A DNA stretch of 64,000 bases from Labrenzia sp. THAF82 (GCF_009363435.1 NZ_CP045354.1:62001-126000); one strand, 5' to 3'. Counted from the first letter of the stretch, positions 1 to 9,506 are shown. Translations and numbers: made by a program. The notes: generated by a model not told the origin, from the sequence alone.

Positions 1-39
1 GACGGTGGCACTTTCGCGGAGATGAACGGCAAGGCCTGA
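1..39 (+). CDS. C-terminal end of an upstream gene, possibly SDR
   Basis: Only the last twelve codons and a TGA stop fall inside the window, reading DGGTFAEMNGKA. A DGG triplet followed by a short tail is the usual end of short-chain dehydrogenases, so that is my best guess, but twelve residues cannot establish a family. The gene converges on the acyl-CoA operon that ends at 60. Confidence 0.4.
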   Translation, partial: DGGTFAEMNGKA

Positions 40-59
40 GGAGGCGGGCTCCCCCTCCC

Positions 60-1091
60 TCAGACAGTCCGAGCAGCTGCAAGACCACCAGACGCATAAT
101 CCGGGACACTGGCCCCGAGTTTCAGTCCAAGTGCCGGGTTGGAGGCGTTGCCGTCCAACGCCCGTTTCTTGACACCTTGCAAGATGGCCCCCATCCGGAA
201 AAAGCAGAAGGCAAGGTAGAAGCCAAAACCGGGGATGCCAGGCAATCCCATGCGTTCGCAATACCTGTCGATGAAGGCCTGATCCTCCGGCAGGCCCAAT
301 GCTGACCTGTCAACGCCTTCAAGACCGCGCCCTTCCACACCGGGCGGACGCTGCCATTGCATGATCAATGCCGCCAGATCGGCAAACGGGTGCCCGATCG
401 TCGAGAGCTCCCAATCAAGAACTGCAACACAGGCAGAACCATTTTCATCAAACAACAGATTGTCGATGCGATAGTCGCCATGGACCAGCGTCCGGATTCC
501 ATCGTCGTCCGGAACGTTGTTGTCCAACCAGCTCATCAACGCGTCCATCGCGGCAATGGGTTCTGTCTCGCTGGCACGATACTGCTTGCTCCACCGGTCG
601 ATCTGCCGACGGTAATAGTTTCCTTCAGGGCCGAAGTCCGAAAGGCCGCGCGCCGACAAATCAATTGTGTGTATGGCGGCCAGAACCCGATTCATCTCAC
701 CATAAATACCAGCCCGGGTTTCACGATCCAGCTCCGGCAAACGCGGATCGTCGAAATTTCGCCCCCTGACACATTCCATCACGTAGAAAGCTGAGCCGAT
801 AATGTCGCGATCCTCGCACAGAATATGCATGTTCGCGACCGGCACATCCGATCCGGCAAGCGCTCTTTGGACCCTGAATTCACGATCAACAGCATGGGCC
901 GACTTGAGCAGCTCACCTGGAGGTTTTCGGCGCAAGACATAGTGTCCAGACGACGCTTTGAGGTGAAACGTCGGATTGGATTGCCCGCGATTGAACTTTT
1001 CTGCCTGGACCGGACCCGCAAAGCCTGGCAAATGCTGCTCCAGCCAGAGGGCAGCTGCATCGATATCCAGGTCACTTTCCATGCCTGACAC
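60..1091 (-). CDS. APH-family phosphotransferase, ACAD10/11 N-domain type
   Basis: A 343-residue kinase of the aminoglycoside-phosphotransferase fold. Visible motifs are the ATP-binding strand YVLRRKPPG near residue 55, the catalytic loop HGDYRIDN near 203, and LDWELSTIGHP near 228. That last block is typical of the kinase half of human ACAD10/ACAD11 and of bacterial LvaA-type kinases, which phosphorylate the 4-hydroxyl of hydroxyacyl-CoAs. True drug resistance is unlikely in this context. A GTG start at 1091 is preferred over the ATG at 1082 because AAGG lies 8 bases before it. It is the last gene of the operon, 3 bases after the acyl-CoA dehydrogenase. The substrate is inferred. Confidence 0.85.
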   Translation of the reverse strand: MSGMESDLDIDAAALWLEQHLPGFAGPVQAEKFNRGQSNPTFHLKASSGHYVLRRKPPGELLKSAHAVDREFRVQRALAGSDVPVANMHILCEDRDIIGSAFYVMECVRGRNFDDPRLPELDRETRAGIYGEMNRVLAAIHTIDLSARGLSDFGPEGNYYRRQIDRWSKQYRASETEPIAAMDALMSWLDNNVPDDDGIRTLVHGDYRIDNLLFDENGSACVAVLDWELSTIGHPFADLAALIMQWQRPPGVEGRGLEGVDRSALGLPEDQAFIDRYCERMGLPGIPGFGFYLAFCFFRMGAILQGVKKRALDGNASNPALGLKLGASVPDYASGGLAAARTV

Positions 1092-1094
1092 CGG

Positions 1095-2339
1095 TCACAC
1101 CTTGCTGTTGGTGTGTTTCTTCAATTCCGCTCGGGCAACCTGACGGCGATGAACAGCATCCGGACCGTCGGCAAATCGCAATGTCCTCAGATTGGTCCAC
1201 ATGCCGGCGAGCGGAAAATCCTGGCTGATGCCGGCAGCGCCGTGCATCTGCATGGCTTCATCGACAACTTTGAGCGCCATCAAGGGCGCGACAACCTTGA
1301 TCTGACTGATCCAGGGTTGGGCCGCACGGGTGCCTTCCGTATCCATCTTCCAGGCCGCCTTCAGGCACAATAGCCTGGCCATTTCGATTTCCATGCGCGC
1401 ATTGGCGATGATGTCGTAATTCGCGCCCAGATCAACCAGTTTCTTGCCAAAGGCTTCGCGTCCCAAGGCACGTTTGCACAAAAGTTCCAGAGCCTTTTCT
1501 GCTTGACCAATCGCCCGCATGCAATGATGAATTCGGCCCGGACCTAGACGCCCCTGCGCCACTTCAAAGCCGCGCCCCTGTCCCAGGACCAGATCGGTTT
1601 CAGGCACCCGCACATCGGTAAAACGAATATGCATATGGCCGTGAGGGGCGTCGTCCGCCCCAAAGACCCGCATGGGGCGCAGGATTTCAATGCCCGCTGC
1701 ATCAGCGGGCACAAGAAACATGGAATGACGGGAGTGCTTTTGTGCTTCCGGATCGGTTTTGGCCATTACGATATAGAGGCTGCATCGCGGGTCGCCTGCG
1801 CCCGTCGCCCACCATTTTTCGCCATTGAGCACCCACGCTTCACCGTCGTGCACCGCCTCAAGCGCCACATTGACGGCGTCGGAGGAAGCGACGTTTGGTT
1901 CTGTCATCAGATAAGCCGACCGTATCTCCCCTTCCAGCAGCGGCTTCAGCCAACGCAGTTTGTGAGCGTCGGAACCATATCGTTCCAGAACCTCCATGTT
2001 GCCGGTATCGGGTGCGTTGCAGTTGAATACTTCTGCCGCGATTCCGGCTTTTCCCATCTCTTCTGCCAGATAAGCATATTCCACCGTCGTCAGCCCGAAA
2101 CCTCGCTCGCTGTCGGTGAGCCAGAAATTCCAAAGTCCACGTTGTTTCGCCAAAGCTTTCAGATGGTCGAGGATTTCCAGTTGCCGCTCTGTCATCAAAA
2201 AACGGTTGCCGCTCGGATGGCGACCGACCTCTTCATGATATTCCTGATCGAGTGGCGCAATTTCGGTTTCAACCATTAGCCGAACGTTTTCGATCAACGG
2301 GCGCACCCGGTCAGAGATACCCAGATCCATGTTGGTCAA
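1095..2339 (-). CDS. Acyl-CoA dehydrogenase, ACAD10/11-like
   Basis: A 414-residue FAD acyl-CoA dehydrogenase. The flavin segment YLMTEPNVASSDA lies near residue 145, LNGEKWWATGAG near 175, and the C-terminal helix MHGAAGISQDFPLAG near 367. The usual YEGT catalytic motif is replaced by ADGPDAVH, the form found in ACAD10/11 and LvaC-like enzymes. The neighbouring kinase supports a role in converting a 4-phosphoacyl-CoA to an enoyl-CoA or 3-hydroxyacyl-CoA. The TTG at 2339 has GGGAG 7 bases upstream, inside the end of the preceding gene; an ATG at 2330 is the alternative. Family assignment is firm, substrate is inference. Confidence 0.9.
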   Translation of the reverse strand: MTNMDLGISDRVRPLIENVRLMVETEIAPLDQEYHEEVGRHPSGNRFLMTERQLEILDHLKALAKQRGLWNFWLTDSERGFGLTTVEYAYLAEEMGKAGIAAEVFNCNAPDTGNMEVLERYGSDAHKLRWLKPLLEGEIRSAYLMTEPNVASSDAVNVALEAVHDGEAWVLNGEKWWATGAGDPRCSLYIVMAKTDPEAQKHSRHSMFLVPADAAGIEILRPMRVFGADDAPHGHMHIRFTDVRVPETDLVLGQGRGFEVAQGRLGPGRIHHCMRAIGQAEKALELLCKRALGREAFGKKLVDLGANYDIIANARMEIEMARLLCLKAAWKMDTEGTRAAQPWISQIKVVAPLMALKVVDEAMQMHGAAGISQDFPLAGMWTNLRTLRFADGPDAVHRRQVARAELKKHTNSKV

Positions 2340-2351
2340 TATCTCTCTCCC

Positions 2352-3338
2352 TCACATCAAATCTGCACGCAACCGGGCCAGGGCGGCGAGAAACTCCGTC
2401 TCCAGCCTGTCGACCACTTCAGACGCAGGACCGACGGACTTTATCGAGCCGATGCCCTGTCCCGCACCCCAGATCTCGCGCCAGGCTTTGGGCAGCTCGC
2501 TGTCATCGGGCATCACGCTGACTTCCCAGGATCCGGGAAGCGCTTCCGGATCGAGCCCCACTTTCCGAATGGACTCTTTCAGGTAGTTTGCAGGATGCCC
2601 GGTGAAGAGCTTTGACGTCATTACGTCTTCTGCGCCGCCGGACACCATCATGTCCTTGTAGTCCTGTTCGGCATTGGCTTCGTCTGTCGCCACAAACGGC
2701 GATCCGACGTAACCCAAATCAGCACCCAGGACCTTTGCCGCCAAAAGCGCTTCGCCGGTCGAGACAGCGCCGCCCAAGAGCAACGGGCCGTCGAACCACT
2801 CTCGAATTTCCCGCACGAGCGCAAATGGCGATTGAGGCCCGCCATGACCGCCGGCACCCGCGCAAACCGCGATCAGACCATCGGCTCCCTTGTCGACTGC
2901 CTTGCGCGCGTAGGTGTTGTTGATAACGTCGTGCAAGGCAATGCCACCACAAGAATGGGCGGCGTCGTTAACCTCCACACGCGCGCCCATGGAGGTGATC
3001 CAGATCGGCACCTTCCAGCGCGCACAGATTTCAACATCTCTTGCCAATCGTTCATTGGACCGGTGAACAATCTGGTTGACTGCAAATGGCGCTGCGGGAC
3101 GGTCGGGGTTCGCCTGATTGTGTCGGTCCAGTGCTTCGGTGATCTTTTGAAGCCAGACCTCGAGCATCACCGGCCCTCCCGGCTCATCCCGTGCATTCAA
3201 AGCCGGGAAGCTACCGACAATGCCCGATGTGCATTGTGCAACAACCAACTCGGGACAGGACACAATGAAAAGAGGGGCTGCCACTGCAGGCAATCGCAAG
3301 TTTTGCAGCACAGCTGGCAATCGCCGGTCCTTCAGCAT
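2352..3338 (-). CDS. Nitronate monooxygenase-family FMN protein
   Basis: A 328-residue TIM-barrel flavoprotein of the nitronate monooxygenase / 2-nitropropane dioxygenase family. It begins MLKDRRLPAVLQNLRLP and carries the phosphate-binding AGAGGHGG near residue 180 and GGAVSTGEALLAAKVLGAD near 217. The ATG at 3338 overlaps the MaoC stop by 7 bases, so translation is probably coupled; a longer reading upstream would lie inside that gene. Members in fatty-acid operons are often annotated as nitronate monooxygenase without proof. Its job here could be an enoyl-CoA or nitro-compound flavin reaction; the sequence does not decide. Confidence 0.85.
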   Translation of the reverse strand: MLKDRRLPAVLQNLRLPAVAAPLFIVSCPELVVAQCTSGIVGSFPALNARDEPGGPVMLEVWLQKITEALDRHNQANPDRPAAPFAVNQIVHRSNERLARDVEICARWKVPIWITSMGARVEVNDAAHSCGGIALHDVINNTYARKAVDKGADGLIAVCAGAGGHGGPQSPFALVREIREWFDGPLLLGGAVSTGEALLAAKVLGADLGYVGSPFVATDEANAEQDYKDMMVSGGAEDVMTSKLFTGHPANYLKESIRKVGLDPEALPGSWEVSVMPDDSELPKAWREIWGAGQGIGSIKSVGPASEVVDRLETEFLAALARLRADLM

Positions 3339-3832
3339 GCTGCGACCTCCGGATCCTTCGTGAGGTAGAACCGATTGAGCCAACTCGCGACCAGCGCCGG
3401 GCGCCGGGCGTTTGCAATCTCCACTGTGGCATCCCAAACAACATCGATTTCGCCGGTCTTTGACCGTGACAATCCGGCAAGCACAAACCGTCCGCGCACG
3501 CTGTCTCCACTACGAACTGGTGTCAGAAAGCGGACCTTGTCGAATCCGTAGTTAATGCCGATCTGCGAACCGATGATTTTCGGTTGCGCTTCCTGCGCCA
3601 TTGAGGAGAGCAGCGAGAGCGTGAGAAAGCCATGCGCAATTGTTCCACCAAAGGGTGTTTTCTCCGCTCTTTCCGGATCGACATGGATGAACTGGTGATC
3701 GTTCGTGAAACTTGCGAAAGCATCAATCGTCGCTTGATCGATCTGCTGCCAGTTGGAAACACCGACTTCCTGACCGATCTTTTCTTCCAGTTCCTCGATC
3801 GTGAGTGCCTGAGCGGACAACATTCCAGTCAC
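3332..3832 (-). CDS. MaoC-like (R)-enoyl-CoA hydratase
   Basis: A 166-residue hot-dog-fold protein. The hydratase-2 motif is seen as FASFTNDHQFIHVDPERA at about 39-56, with catalytic Asp and His, followed by PFGGTIAHGFLTLSL. Family members hydrate trans-2-enoyl-CoA to (R)-3-hydroxyacyl-CoA. It overlaps the upstream SDR gene by 4 bases (ATGA) and the downstream flavoprotein by 7, which places it firmly in the operon. Several ATGs lie close together at the N-terminus (residues 1 and 4), so the exact start is uncertain by three codons. Confidence 0.9.
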   Translation of the reverse strand: MTGMLSAQALTIEELEEKIGQEVGVSNWQQIDQATIDAFASFTNDHQFIHVDPERAEKTPFGGTIAHGFLTLSLLSSMAQEAQPKIIGSQIGINYGFDKVRFLTPVRSGDSVRGRFVLAGLSRSKTGEIDVVWDATVEIANARRPALVASWLNRFYLTKDPEVAAC

Positions 3833-4650
3833 TCATACGCCTCCTGGAAAAGGTCCGGGCCCGTTTCGACATTGATGCCGCCGCTGATCGGCAGAATAGC
3901 CCCGGTCACGTAAGAGCCGCCTGGCCCGCACAGATACTGCAATGCCGCGGCAATATCCTCCGGCCGCCCGACACGGCCCAGCGGGACCTGCGCCCCGACC
4001 CGGTTGCGGATTTCCTCGTCCGCAGTGGCGAATGCCGTCATGTTGCTGATGAAAGGACCGGGCGCCAGCGCATTCACCGTGATGCGCTTTTCGGCAAGTT
4101 CCTTGGCCAGGATACGCGTCAAATGATGTACAGCCGCCTTGGAAGCCGCATAGCTGTAGGCCCTGTCACCGTGCGCCGTTTCGCCCATCACGGAACCCAC
4201 ATTGACAACGCGCGCAGGATCGTCGTCGTTTGCAGAGGCTTCCAGCAGCGGAAGCAGCGATTGCGTTAGATGGAAAAGGCCGGTGACATTGACCCGCATC
4301 ACCCGGTCCCAGGCGTGATAGGGGAACGCTCCCAGCGGCGTGCCCCAACTGGTGCCCGCATTATTCATCAAAATGTTCAGCCTGTCCGTTCTGTCGCCGA
4401 GCAGTTTTACAAGTGCGTCAATGCCTTCTTCGCTCGAGACATCTCCACCAAATCCGATTGCCTTTCCTGAATACCCCAGCGCATTCAAAGCATCGGCTTC
4501 CGCCGTGCACGCTTCTTCCTTGCGGCTGGCGATAAAAACCTTTGCACCGGCGGCTATCAGTCCTTCGGCAGCCATTCTGCCGATGCCTGTTGCCCCGCCG
4601 GTAACAAGAGCAATCCGTCCTTCCAGGCCGAACACGCTGTCAGGCCTCAT
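3829..4650 (-). CDS. Short-chain dehydrogenase/reductase
   Basis: A 273-residue classical SDR. The nucleotide-binding glycine motif TGGATGIG is at about 17-24, NNAG near 97, the catalytic Ser in NVGSVMG, and the YAASKAA active-site Tyr/Lys near 163-167. In this operon it probably oxidises or reduces a hydroxyacyl-CoA or ketoacyl-CoA. If the pathway is like levulinate catabolism it would interconvert 4-keto and 4-hydroxy groups, the LvaD role. The gene overlaps the stop of the CoA ligase and the start of MaoC by 4 bases each. Cofactor and substrate cannot be read from the sequence. Confidence 0.92.
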   Translation of the reverse strand: MRPDSVFGLEGRIALVTGGATGIGRMAAEGLIAAGAKVFIASRKEEACTAEADALNALGYSGKAIGFGGDVSSEEGIDALVKLLGDRTDRLNILMNNAGTSWGTPLGAFPYHAWDRVMRVNVTGLFHLTQSLLPLLEASANDDDPARVVNVGSVMGETAHGDRAYSYAASKAAVHHLTRILAKELAEKRITVNALAPGPFISNMTAFATADEEIRNRVGAQVPLGRVGRPEDIAAALQYLCGPGGSYVTGAILPISGGINVETGPDLFQEAYE

Positions 4651-6269
4651 GACGTCTCCTCAGAATAGTGTTTTCTCAACGTGAGTTTTGAGACCTTGCC
4701 TGTTGCGGTTAGCGGAAGTGCATCCACAAATACGACATCGTCCGGCAGCTGCCATTTGGCGACACGTTCGGCGAGCCGGTCCAAGATATCCTGTTTTTGA
4801 GGCTGCGCGTCCTCACGGGCTTGCACAATAAGCATCGGGCGCTCATCCCATTTCGGGTCGGGCACAGCAATAACGGCACAGTTGGCGATGCCAGGATGCG
4901 ACATGACGATGTTTTCAAGATCCAGCGAACTGATCCATTCACCGCCCGACTTGATCAAATCCTTGGAACGATCGGTAATCTGCAAGAAACCATCGGGATC
5001 AATGGATGCAATGTCGCCAGTGCAAAACCAGCCTTCGGCGTCAAAAACAGGTTTGGACGCTTCTTCGTTTTCAAAATATCCGGAGGTGATCGTGTTGCCC
5101 CTCACATAAAGATGGCCGGGAGTTGAGCCGTCATGCGGCAGACGATTGCCATTGTCGTCAACGATTTTGAGATCAACCCCGAATACACGCCTGCCCTGAG
5201 ACTGTTTTCGGTCGACGCGCCGATCAAGCGGCATTTCATCCATGGACGGCGGCAGATTGCACTGCGTGCCCAGCGGACTCATCTCCGTCATTCCCCAGGC
5301 ATGACAGACGTTGACGTTTTTTTGTTCAAAGGCCTCAATCAAGGACCGGGAGGCGGCGGACCCGCCCACCACAATATCCGAGAATCTGTCCGGTAAGTGA
5401 CCGCGCTGGTTGATCTCGTTCAAGAGCCCGAGCCAAACCGTCGGCACACCCCAGGCCGACACAACCTTTTCACCATCCATCAGATCGAACAGGCTTTTGC
5501 CATCGAGCGCCCCACCTGGAAAAATAAGGCTGGCGCCTGCCAGAGGCGCTGCATAGGGAAGCCCCCAGGCATTGACATGAAACAGGGGAACGACAGGCAG
5601 AATACGAACGCCTTCGCGCAAGACCTTGGGGATCGTCACGCACAGACTTAACGCATGCAAGACCGTTGAACGGTGCGAAAACAGCGTGCCTTTTGGATTT
5701 CCCGTTGTGCCGGAGGTATAACAAAGACCGGCAGCTTGATCTTCTGGAAAGTCCGGCCAGTCGATTTCCTGCGGTTGTCCGTCCAGAAGCTCTTCATAGC
5801 AAAGCGCGCCTTGAAGTGTTGTCTCAGGCATGTGCGCCCGGTCTGTCATCACGACGATTTGCAGATTGTCCGGCAGATGCGCGCGCAGCTTTTCAACAAT
5901 CGGCACAAAGGTCAGGTCCACAAAGAGAACCCGATCCTGGGCATGACCGACAATGTAGGTCATCTGTTCGGCCGACAGCCTCGGATTTATGGTGTGGCAA
6001 ACAGCACCTGATCCGGATATGGCGTAGTAAAGCTCAAAATGCCGATAACCGTTCCAGGCGAGCGTTGCCACCCGGTCTCCTTCTGTCACACCAAGCGCTT
6101 TCAAAGCATGCGCAAGCTGTGCAATCCGGCCGGCAGTTTCCCGGTAGGTCGTCCGATGGATATCACCTTCGGTCCGCACGGAAACGAGCTCTGCAGACGG
6201 GTGATTTTCCGCTGCGAACGTGATGAGGTCCGCGATTTTCAGCGGACGGTGCATCATCATGCCCTTCAT
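4647..6269 (-). CDS. AMP-forming acyl-CoA ligase (long/medium chain)
   Basis: A 540-residue ANL-superfamily ligase. The P-loop-like motif [16 protein letters not shown] lies near residue 178, the A5 segment [12 protein letters not shown] near 325, [22 protein letters not shown] near 407, and the C-terminal lysine [13 protein letters not shown] near 525. It activates a carboxylic acid as acyl-AMP, then acyl-CoA, and is the probable first step of the pathway encoded downstream. The ATG at 6269 is chosen because GGAGG sits 6 bases upstream; a longer reading to 6392 has no such site. First gene of the six-gene operon. It also resembles DmdB-type ligases, so chain length is open. Confidence 0.9.
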   Translation of the reverse strand: MKGMMMHRPLKIADLITFAAENHPSAELVSVRTEGDIHRTTYRETAGRIAQLAHALKALGVTEGDRVATLAWNGYRHFELYYAISGSGAVCHTINPRLSAEQMTYIVGHAQDRVLFVDLTFVPIVEKLRAHLPDNLQIVVMTDRAHMPETTLQGALCYEELLDGQPQEIDWPDFPEDQAAGLCYTSGTTGNPKGTLFSHRSTVLHALSLCVTIPKVLREGVRILPVVPLFHVNAWGLPYAAPLAGASLIFPGGALDGKSLFDLMDGEKVVSAWGVPTVWLGLLNEINQRGHLPDRFSDIVVGGSAASRSLIEAFEQKNVNVCHAWGMTEMSPLGTQCNLPPSMDEMPLDRRVDRKQSQGRRVFGVDLKIVDDNGNRLPHDGSTPGHLYVRGNTITSGYFENEEASKPVFDAEGWFCTGDIASIDPDGFLQITDRSKDLIKSGGEWISSLDLENIVMSHPGIANCAVIAVPDPKWDERPMLIVQAREDAQPQKQDILDRLAERVAKWQLPDDVVFVDALPLTATGKVSKLTLRKHYSEETS

Positions 6270-6452
6270 GTGTTTCCTCCCAGAACACGCCCACGATTTT
6301 CGCGGTGCTTTTAAAGGGTTAAACATGAAACCTAGCGCGGCTTGGAGCACATAGAAAGGGGCGAAGACCGGAAACCCTTTGACAGCGGTCACCAGTTACG
6401 CCAAACCCTGCCCGAACACATCCAACCCTGATGGAATGATCGCGCTTTTCTC

Positions 6453-7400
6453 ATGACCCAGAAACTGGTCATTGCCGTTTGCACCGCGCAGCGGCCCAAG
6501 ATGCTGATGTCCTGCCTTGAAAGCCTTGAAAGGCTGGTCAGGCCGGCGGGGACCGAATTGTCGGTGGTTGTCGTTGAAAACGAAACCAAGCCGCATTTTA
6601 CCGGCAACACGGCAGAAGAAGTGCGGGAAAAACTTAGCGTGCCTGTCCATTTTTCTGCCGAGAAACGCAAAGGCATTCCGTTCGCGCGCAACAGCGCCCT
6701 GGAAGCTGCACTTGAGCAGGAACCAGACTGGATTGCCCTCATCGATGACGATGAACGTGCCGAACCGGACTGGATCGAAAAACTGCTATCCGCTTGCACG
6801 GCGTTTGATGCTGAGGTCGCCAATGGTCCGGTTCGCCGGATCTACGAAAAACCTGCGCCGCACTGGTGGAAGTCGCAGCTGCTCAAGCCACGGCCGACCG
6901 GTACGGAAATAACAGAGGCACCGACCAACAACATATTGATGAGCGCTCGCATTGTCGCCAACAGCGGCCTTGGCCTTCGCTTTGACGAACGCCTGACATT
7001 CGGCAGCGAGGACATCGACTTTTTTCGCCGCACACACGCAGCCGGTGTCAAAATGATCTGGGTGGACGATGCCTTTGTGGAAGAAGACATTCCAGCTTCA
7101 CGTGTCACCACCGGGCGGCTTCTCAGCCGCATGCACATGGCTGCAACCTCCGGCGCATTCAACATAGTATTGCGCGAAGGACGGCCGAAAGCAGCGCTGC
7201 ATTTCATCCCCAAAAGCTTCAGACGCATGTTCCTTGGGTCGCTGGCAACACTTGTTGGCTTCTTATTGAAACCCTTTGCCAAGAAGCGTGGTGAAAAACT
7301 TTACTATTATGGCCTGATCCGGTTGATGAAAGGGTCCGGCAATTTGCGTGGCCTGCTTGGCCGTGCCCACAACTATTATGATGTGATCGATGGCCACTGA
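6453..7400 (+). CDS. Glycosyltransferase family 2 (ExoM-like)
   Basis: A 315-residue GT-A enzyme. The N-terminal strand KLVIAVCTAQRP and the metal-binding ALIDDDE near residue 90 are clear, and the acceptor-side segment ending FGSEDIDFFRR sits near 190. The layout is like ExoM-type succinoglycan transferases. A hydrophobic stretch near 250 may be a membrane contact. It transfers a sugar from a nucleotide donor during surface-glycan assembly; donor and acceptor are unknown. It diverges from the CoA ligase operon and overlaps the following GT4 gene by 11 bases. Confidence 0.88.
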   Translation: MTQKLVIAVCTAQRPKMLMSCLESLERLVRPAGTELSVVVVENETKPHFTGNTAEEVREKLSVPVHFSAEKRKGIPFARNSALEAALEQEPDWIALIDDDERAEPDWIEKLLSACTAFDAEVANGPVRRIYEKPAPHWWKSQLLKPRPTGTEITEAPTNNILMSARIVANSGLGLRFDERLTFGSEDIDFFRRTHAAGVKMIWVDDAFVEEDIPASRVTTGRLLSRMHMAATSGAFNIVLREGRPKAALHFIPKSFRRMFLGSLATLVGFLLKPFAKKRGEKLYYYGLIRLMKGSGNLRGLLGRAHNYYDVIDGH

Positions 7401-8454
7401 TGCGCCGCTGCAACTGAAGAAGCTTGCCCATATTCACCTTGGCGTTGACGGCGGTGCGGAGAGGTTCTTCGTGCGCCTCACGCGGGCATTTGCCAAACGG
7501 GGCGTCGAACAGATCGCCTTCGTTCGCAAGGATCGGCCCTGGCGGGACGAACTCGCAGAACACTGCCAGGTGCGCGAGCTGACGTTCAGCCGATCACACA
7601 TCAAGCGCCATGTCATTCGCTGGAACATCGCGCGTCAGATCAAAGGCTTCGGAGCGCGCGTGACCATGGGCTGGATGAGCCCCGCAAGCAAATGGCTGCC
7701 GAAGCCCGGCCCAGACATGCGCACGTTCCTGCGTCTTGGCGACTGGCCGGACGGCTTTCACACATACGGCAATGTGGAGCAACTCATTGGCAACACGCCT
7801 GAGATCATCCGTCAGGCTGTAGAAATGGGCTGGCCCGAGGAACGGGCACACGTGATCAGCAACTTTGTCGACCCGCTGCCGGAAAACCTCCAGCCCGTGA
7901 ACCGAGCGGATTACAACACGCCGAACAATGCGACCGTGCTGATCCATTTGGGCCGCTTCGTGCAACGCAAGCGGTTCGACCTTGCCATTGAAGCTGTCGC
8001 GAGACTTCCAGAGACTGTCCACGCCTGGCTGATCGGCGATGGTGAGCTTTTGGACGACATGAAGGAACTCGCCAAAAAGCGCGGCGTCACAGACCGGGTC
8101 CATTTCCTTGGTTGGCAGCGCGATCCGGCCTCTTTCTTGAAGGCCGCCGATATTCTTCTCTGTCCCACGGACGAAGAACCCCTCGGCAACGTCGTCCTGG
8201 AAGGCTGGAACGCCGGCTTACCCGTCGTTGCCACCGCTTCACCCGGCCCGAGCTGGTTGATCGAACATGGGAAGACGGGACTGCTCAGTCCCTGTGGGGA
8301 TGTGGATGGACTGGTTGAGTCCATAGAACGCATGCTTTGCGAAAAACACCTAGCTCAAAACGTGAAGGAAGCAGGCGCAGCTTGGCTTGAGCGTGAGTAC
8401 TCAGAAACTGGCATAGTCGCCAAGTATGATGAACGGCTAAATTCGGAAATTTAG
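7390..8454 (+). CDS. Glycosyltransferase family 4
   Basis: A 354-residue GT-B enzyme. The N-terminal GVDGGAERFF loop (about 17-26) and the C-terminal donor site LCPTDEEPLGNVVLEGWNAGLPVVA near 257-281 with the E-x7-E signature are visible, as is the strand ILIHLGRFVQRKRFDLAIEA-like block near 180. GT4 enzymes are retaining transferases common in lipopolysaccharide core assembly. The start overlaps the end of the GT2 gene by 11 bases, so both are probably co-translated. GC content is normal here, unlike the genes after 9500. Confidence 0.9.
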   Translation: MATDAPLQLKKLAHIHLGVDGGAERFFVRLTRAFAKRGVEQIAFVRKDRPWRDELAEHCQVRELTFSRSHIKRHVIRWNIARQIKGFGARVTMGWMSPASKWLPKPGPDMRTFLRLGDWPDGFHTYGNVEQLIGNTPEIIRQAVEMGWPEERAHVISNFVDPLPENLQPVNRADYNTPNNATVLIHLGRFVQRKRFDLAIEAVARLPETVHAWLIGDGELLDDMKELAKKRGVTDRVHFLGWQRDPASFLKAADILLCPTDEEPLGNVVLEGWNAGLPVVATASPGPSWLIEHGKTGLLSPCGDVDGLVESIERMLCEKHLAQNVKEAGAAWLEREYSETGIVAKYDERLNSEI

Positions 8455-8474
8455 CGACTTTCATAGCCTGAAAA

Positions 8475-9179
8475 TCAGGTCAACCTATCATAATAATAGC
8501 ATTTCCGCAGAGCCTTGATCTCCGAAAAGCCTTTGTCGGAAAGATACTTGCGCAGTGCGTCGATTTTCTCTGCCCCGACGATATGTGGATGCATCTCGAT
8601 GATGATTTTTTTGACCTCATCTAGATTGCATGTCCGGAGAAGATCGATTTCAGCGCCTTCAGCATCCATCACAATCACCGATGGTGCATATTCCTCGATC
8701 ACTGTGGAAATGGCATCTGCCTGAACGCGCGTGGCACCGCCATGTTGTCGGTCGATCAATGATGAGGACAAGACGCTTTCATCAAAAAAGAACTCAATCT
8801 CGCCCGCCTCAACAGCCAGAACTTTGCAGCGCAAATTCGGCTCCAGCCCATTCAGCGCATAGTTCTTCTCAATGACACGTTTCATCGCTGGGTTCGGTTC
8901 GTAAGACAAAATACTGTCGGCACCGCAGATTTGTGCGCAGGCGATTCCGATAAACCCGATCCCGGCACCAACTTCCAGCACGCGATCGGAAGGCTCCAAC
9001 GCCATGCGAACCAGCTCCAATTCTTCGCTTTCATATCTTTTTTGAAAAAGCTGCTTCCGCACGCCCTTGGGCACATCCTGCAAATCGGTCGTGAGTTGAA
9101 TGCCACTTAGACTGATTAGTTTGAGATCCAACTTCCGCCGGATTTTATAGGCCAGACTGGCCAACGTTTTTTCGAACAT
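8475..9179 (-). CDS. FkbM-family methyltransferase
   Basis: A 234-residue SAM-dependent methyltransferase. Motif I is VLEVGAGIGFIGIA near residue 76, the acidic loop LSYEPNPAMKR follows near 101, and VIVMDAEGAEIDLLR near 168 is the FkbM hallmark. FkbM proteins O-methylate sugars, polyketides and other hydroxyls; in a glycan cluster a sugar hydroxyl is most likely. It converges on the GT4 gene with 20 bases between, a gap that holds a small CCTGA-AAA-TCAGG stem. Start is ATG at 9179. Confidence 0.85.
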   Translation of the reverse strand: MFEKTLASLAYKIRRKLDLKLISLSGIQLTTDLQDVPKGVRKQLFQKRYESEELELVRMALEPSDRVLEVGAGIGFIGIACAQICGADSILSYEPNPAMKRVIEKNYALNGLEPNLRCKVLAVEAGEIEFFFDESVLSSSLIDRQHGGATRVQADAISTVIEEYAPSVIVMDAEGAEIDLLRTCNLDEVKKIIIEMHPHIVGAEKIDALRKYLSDKGFSEIKALRKCYYYDRLT

Positions 9180-9506
9180 CTATTATGCTACCCGTTAGCA
9201 ACAACCGACGCAGCTTGCTCATACTCAAAAGGACCACTTACGATCAAATCGCGCTTCTCCTTTCGGATGAGGACGGCAAATACGCAAACGCTGCTGCAAA
9301 GTCCAGCTCAAGGATAAAAACCCTATTGGGGCCTCATTATGCGGGATCTCAAAAATCAGCGGCAATTCCAACAAATTTCTTTCCTGTCAACACTTATGAT
9401 TGGAGCACAAAGAAAAATGCAATAAAGCGCTTTTCTCCGGACTTGTTATAAAGCGAAGATCACCACCGCAAGAATTGATTCATCATTCCCTCAGACAAAA
9501 GACGAA
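9180..9506. other. AT-rich gap without a convincing gene
   Basis: This 327-base stretch lies between the FkbM gene and the next methyltransferase and marks the point where base composition turns AT-rich. An 88-codon reading at 9185-9451 has no recognisable family, no good ribosome site and no membrane or signal features. It probably contains promoters for the genes on both sides. Confidence 0.5.

Noticed and set aside
60-1091. Aminoglycoside resistance gene
   Set aside because: The APH fold is shared, but the LDWELSTIGHP motif and acyl-CoA operon point to an acyl-CoA kinase.
9185-9451. 88-codon open frame in the AT-rich gap
   Set aside because: No family, no ribosome site and no conserved feature; listed only as part of the gap.
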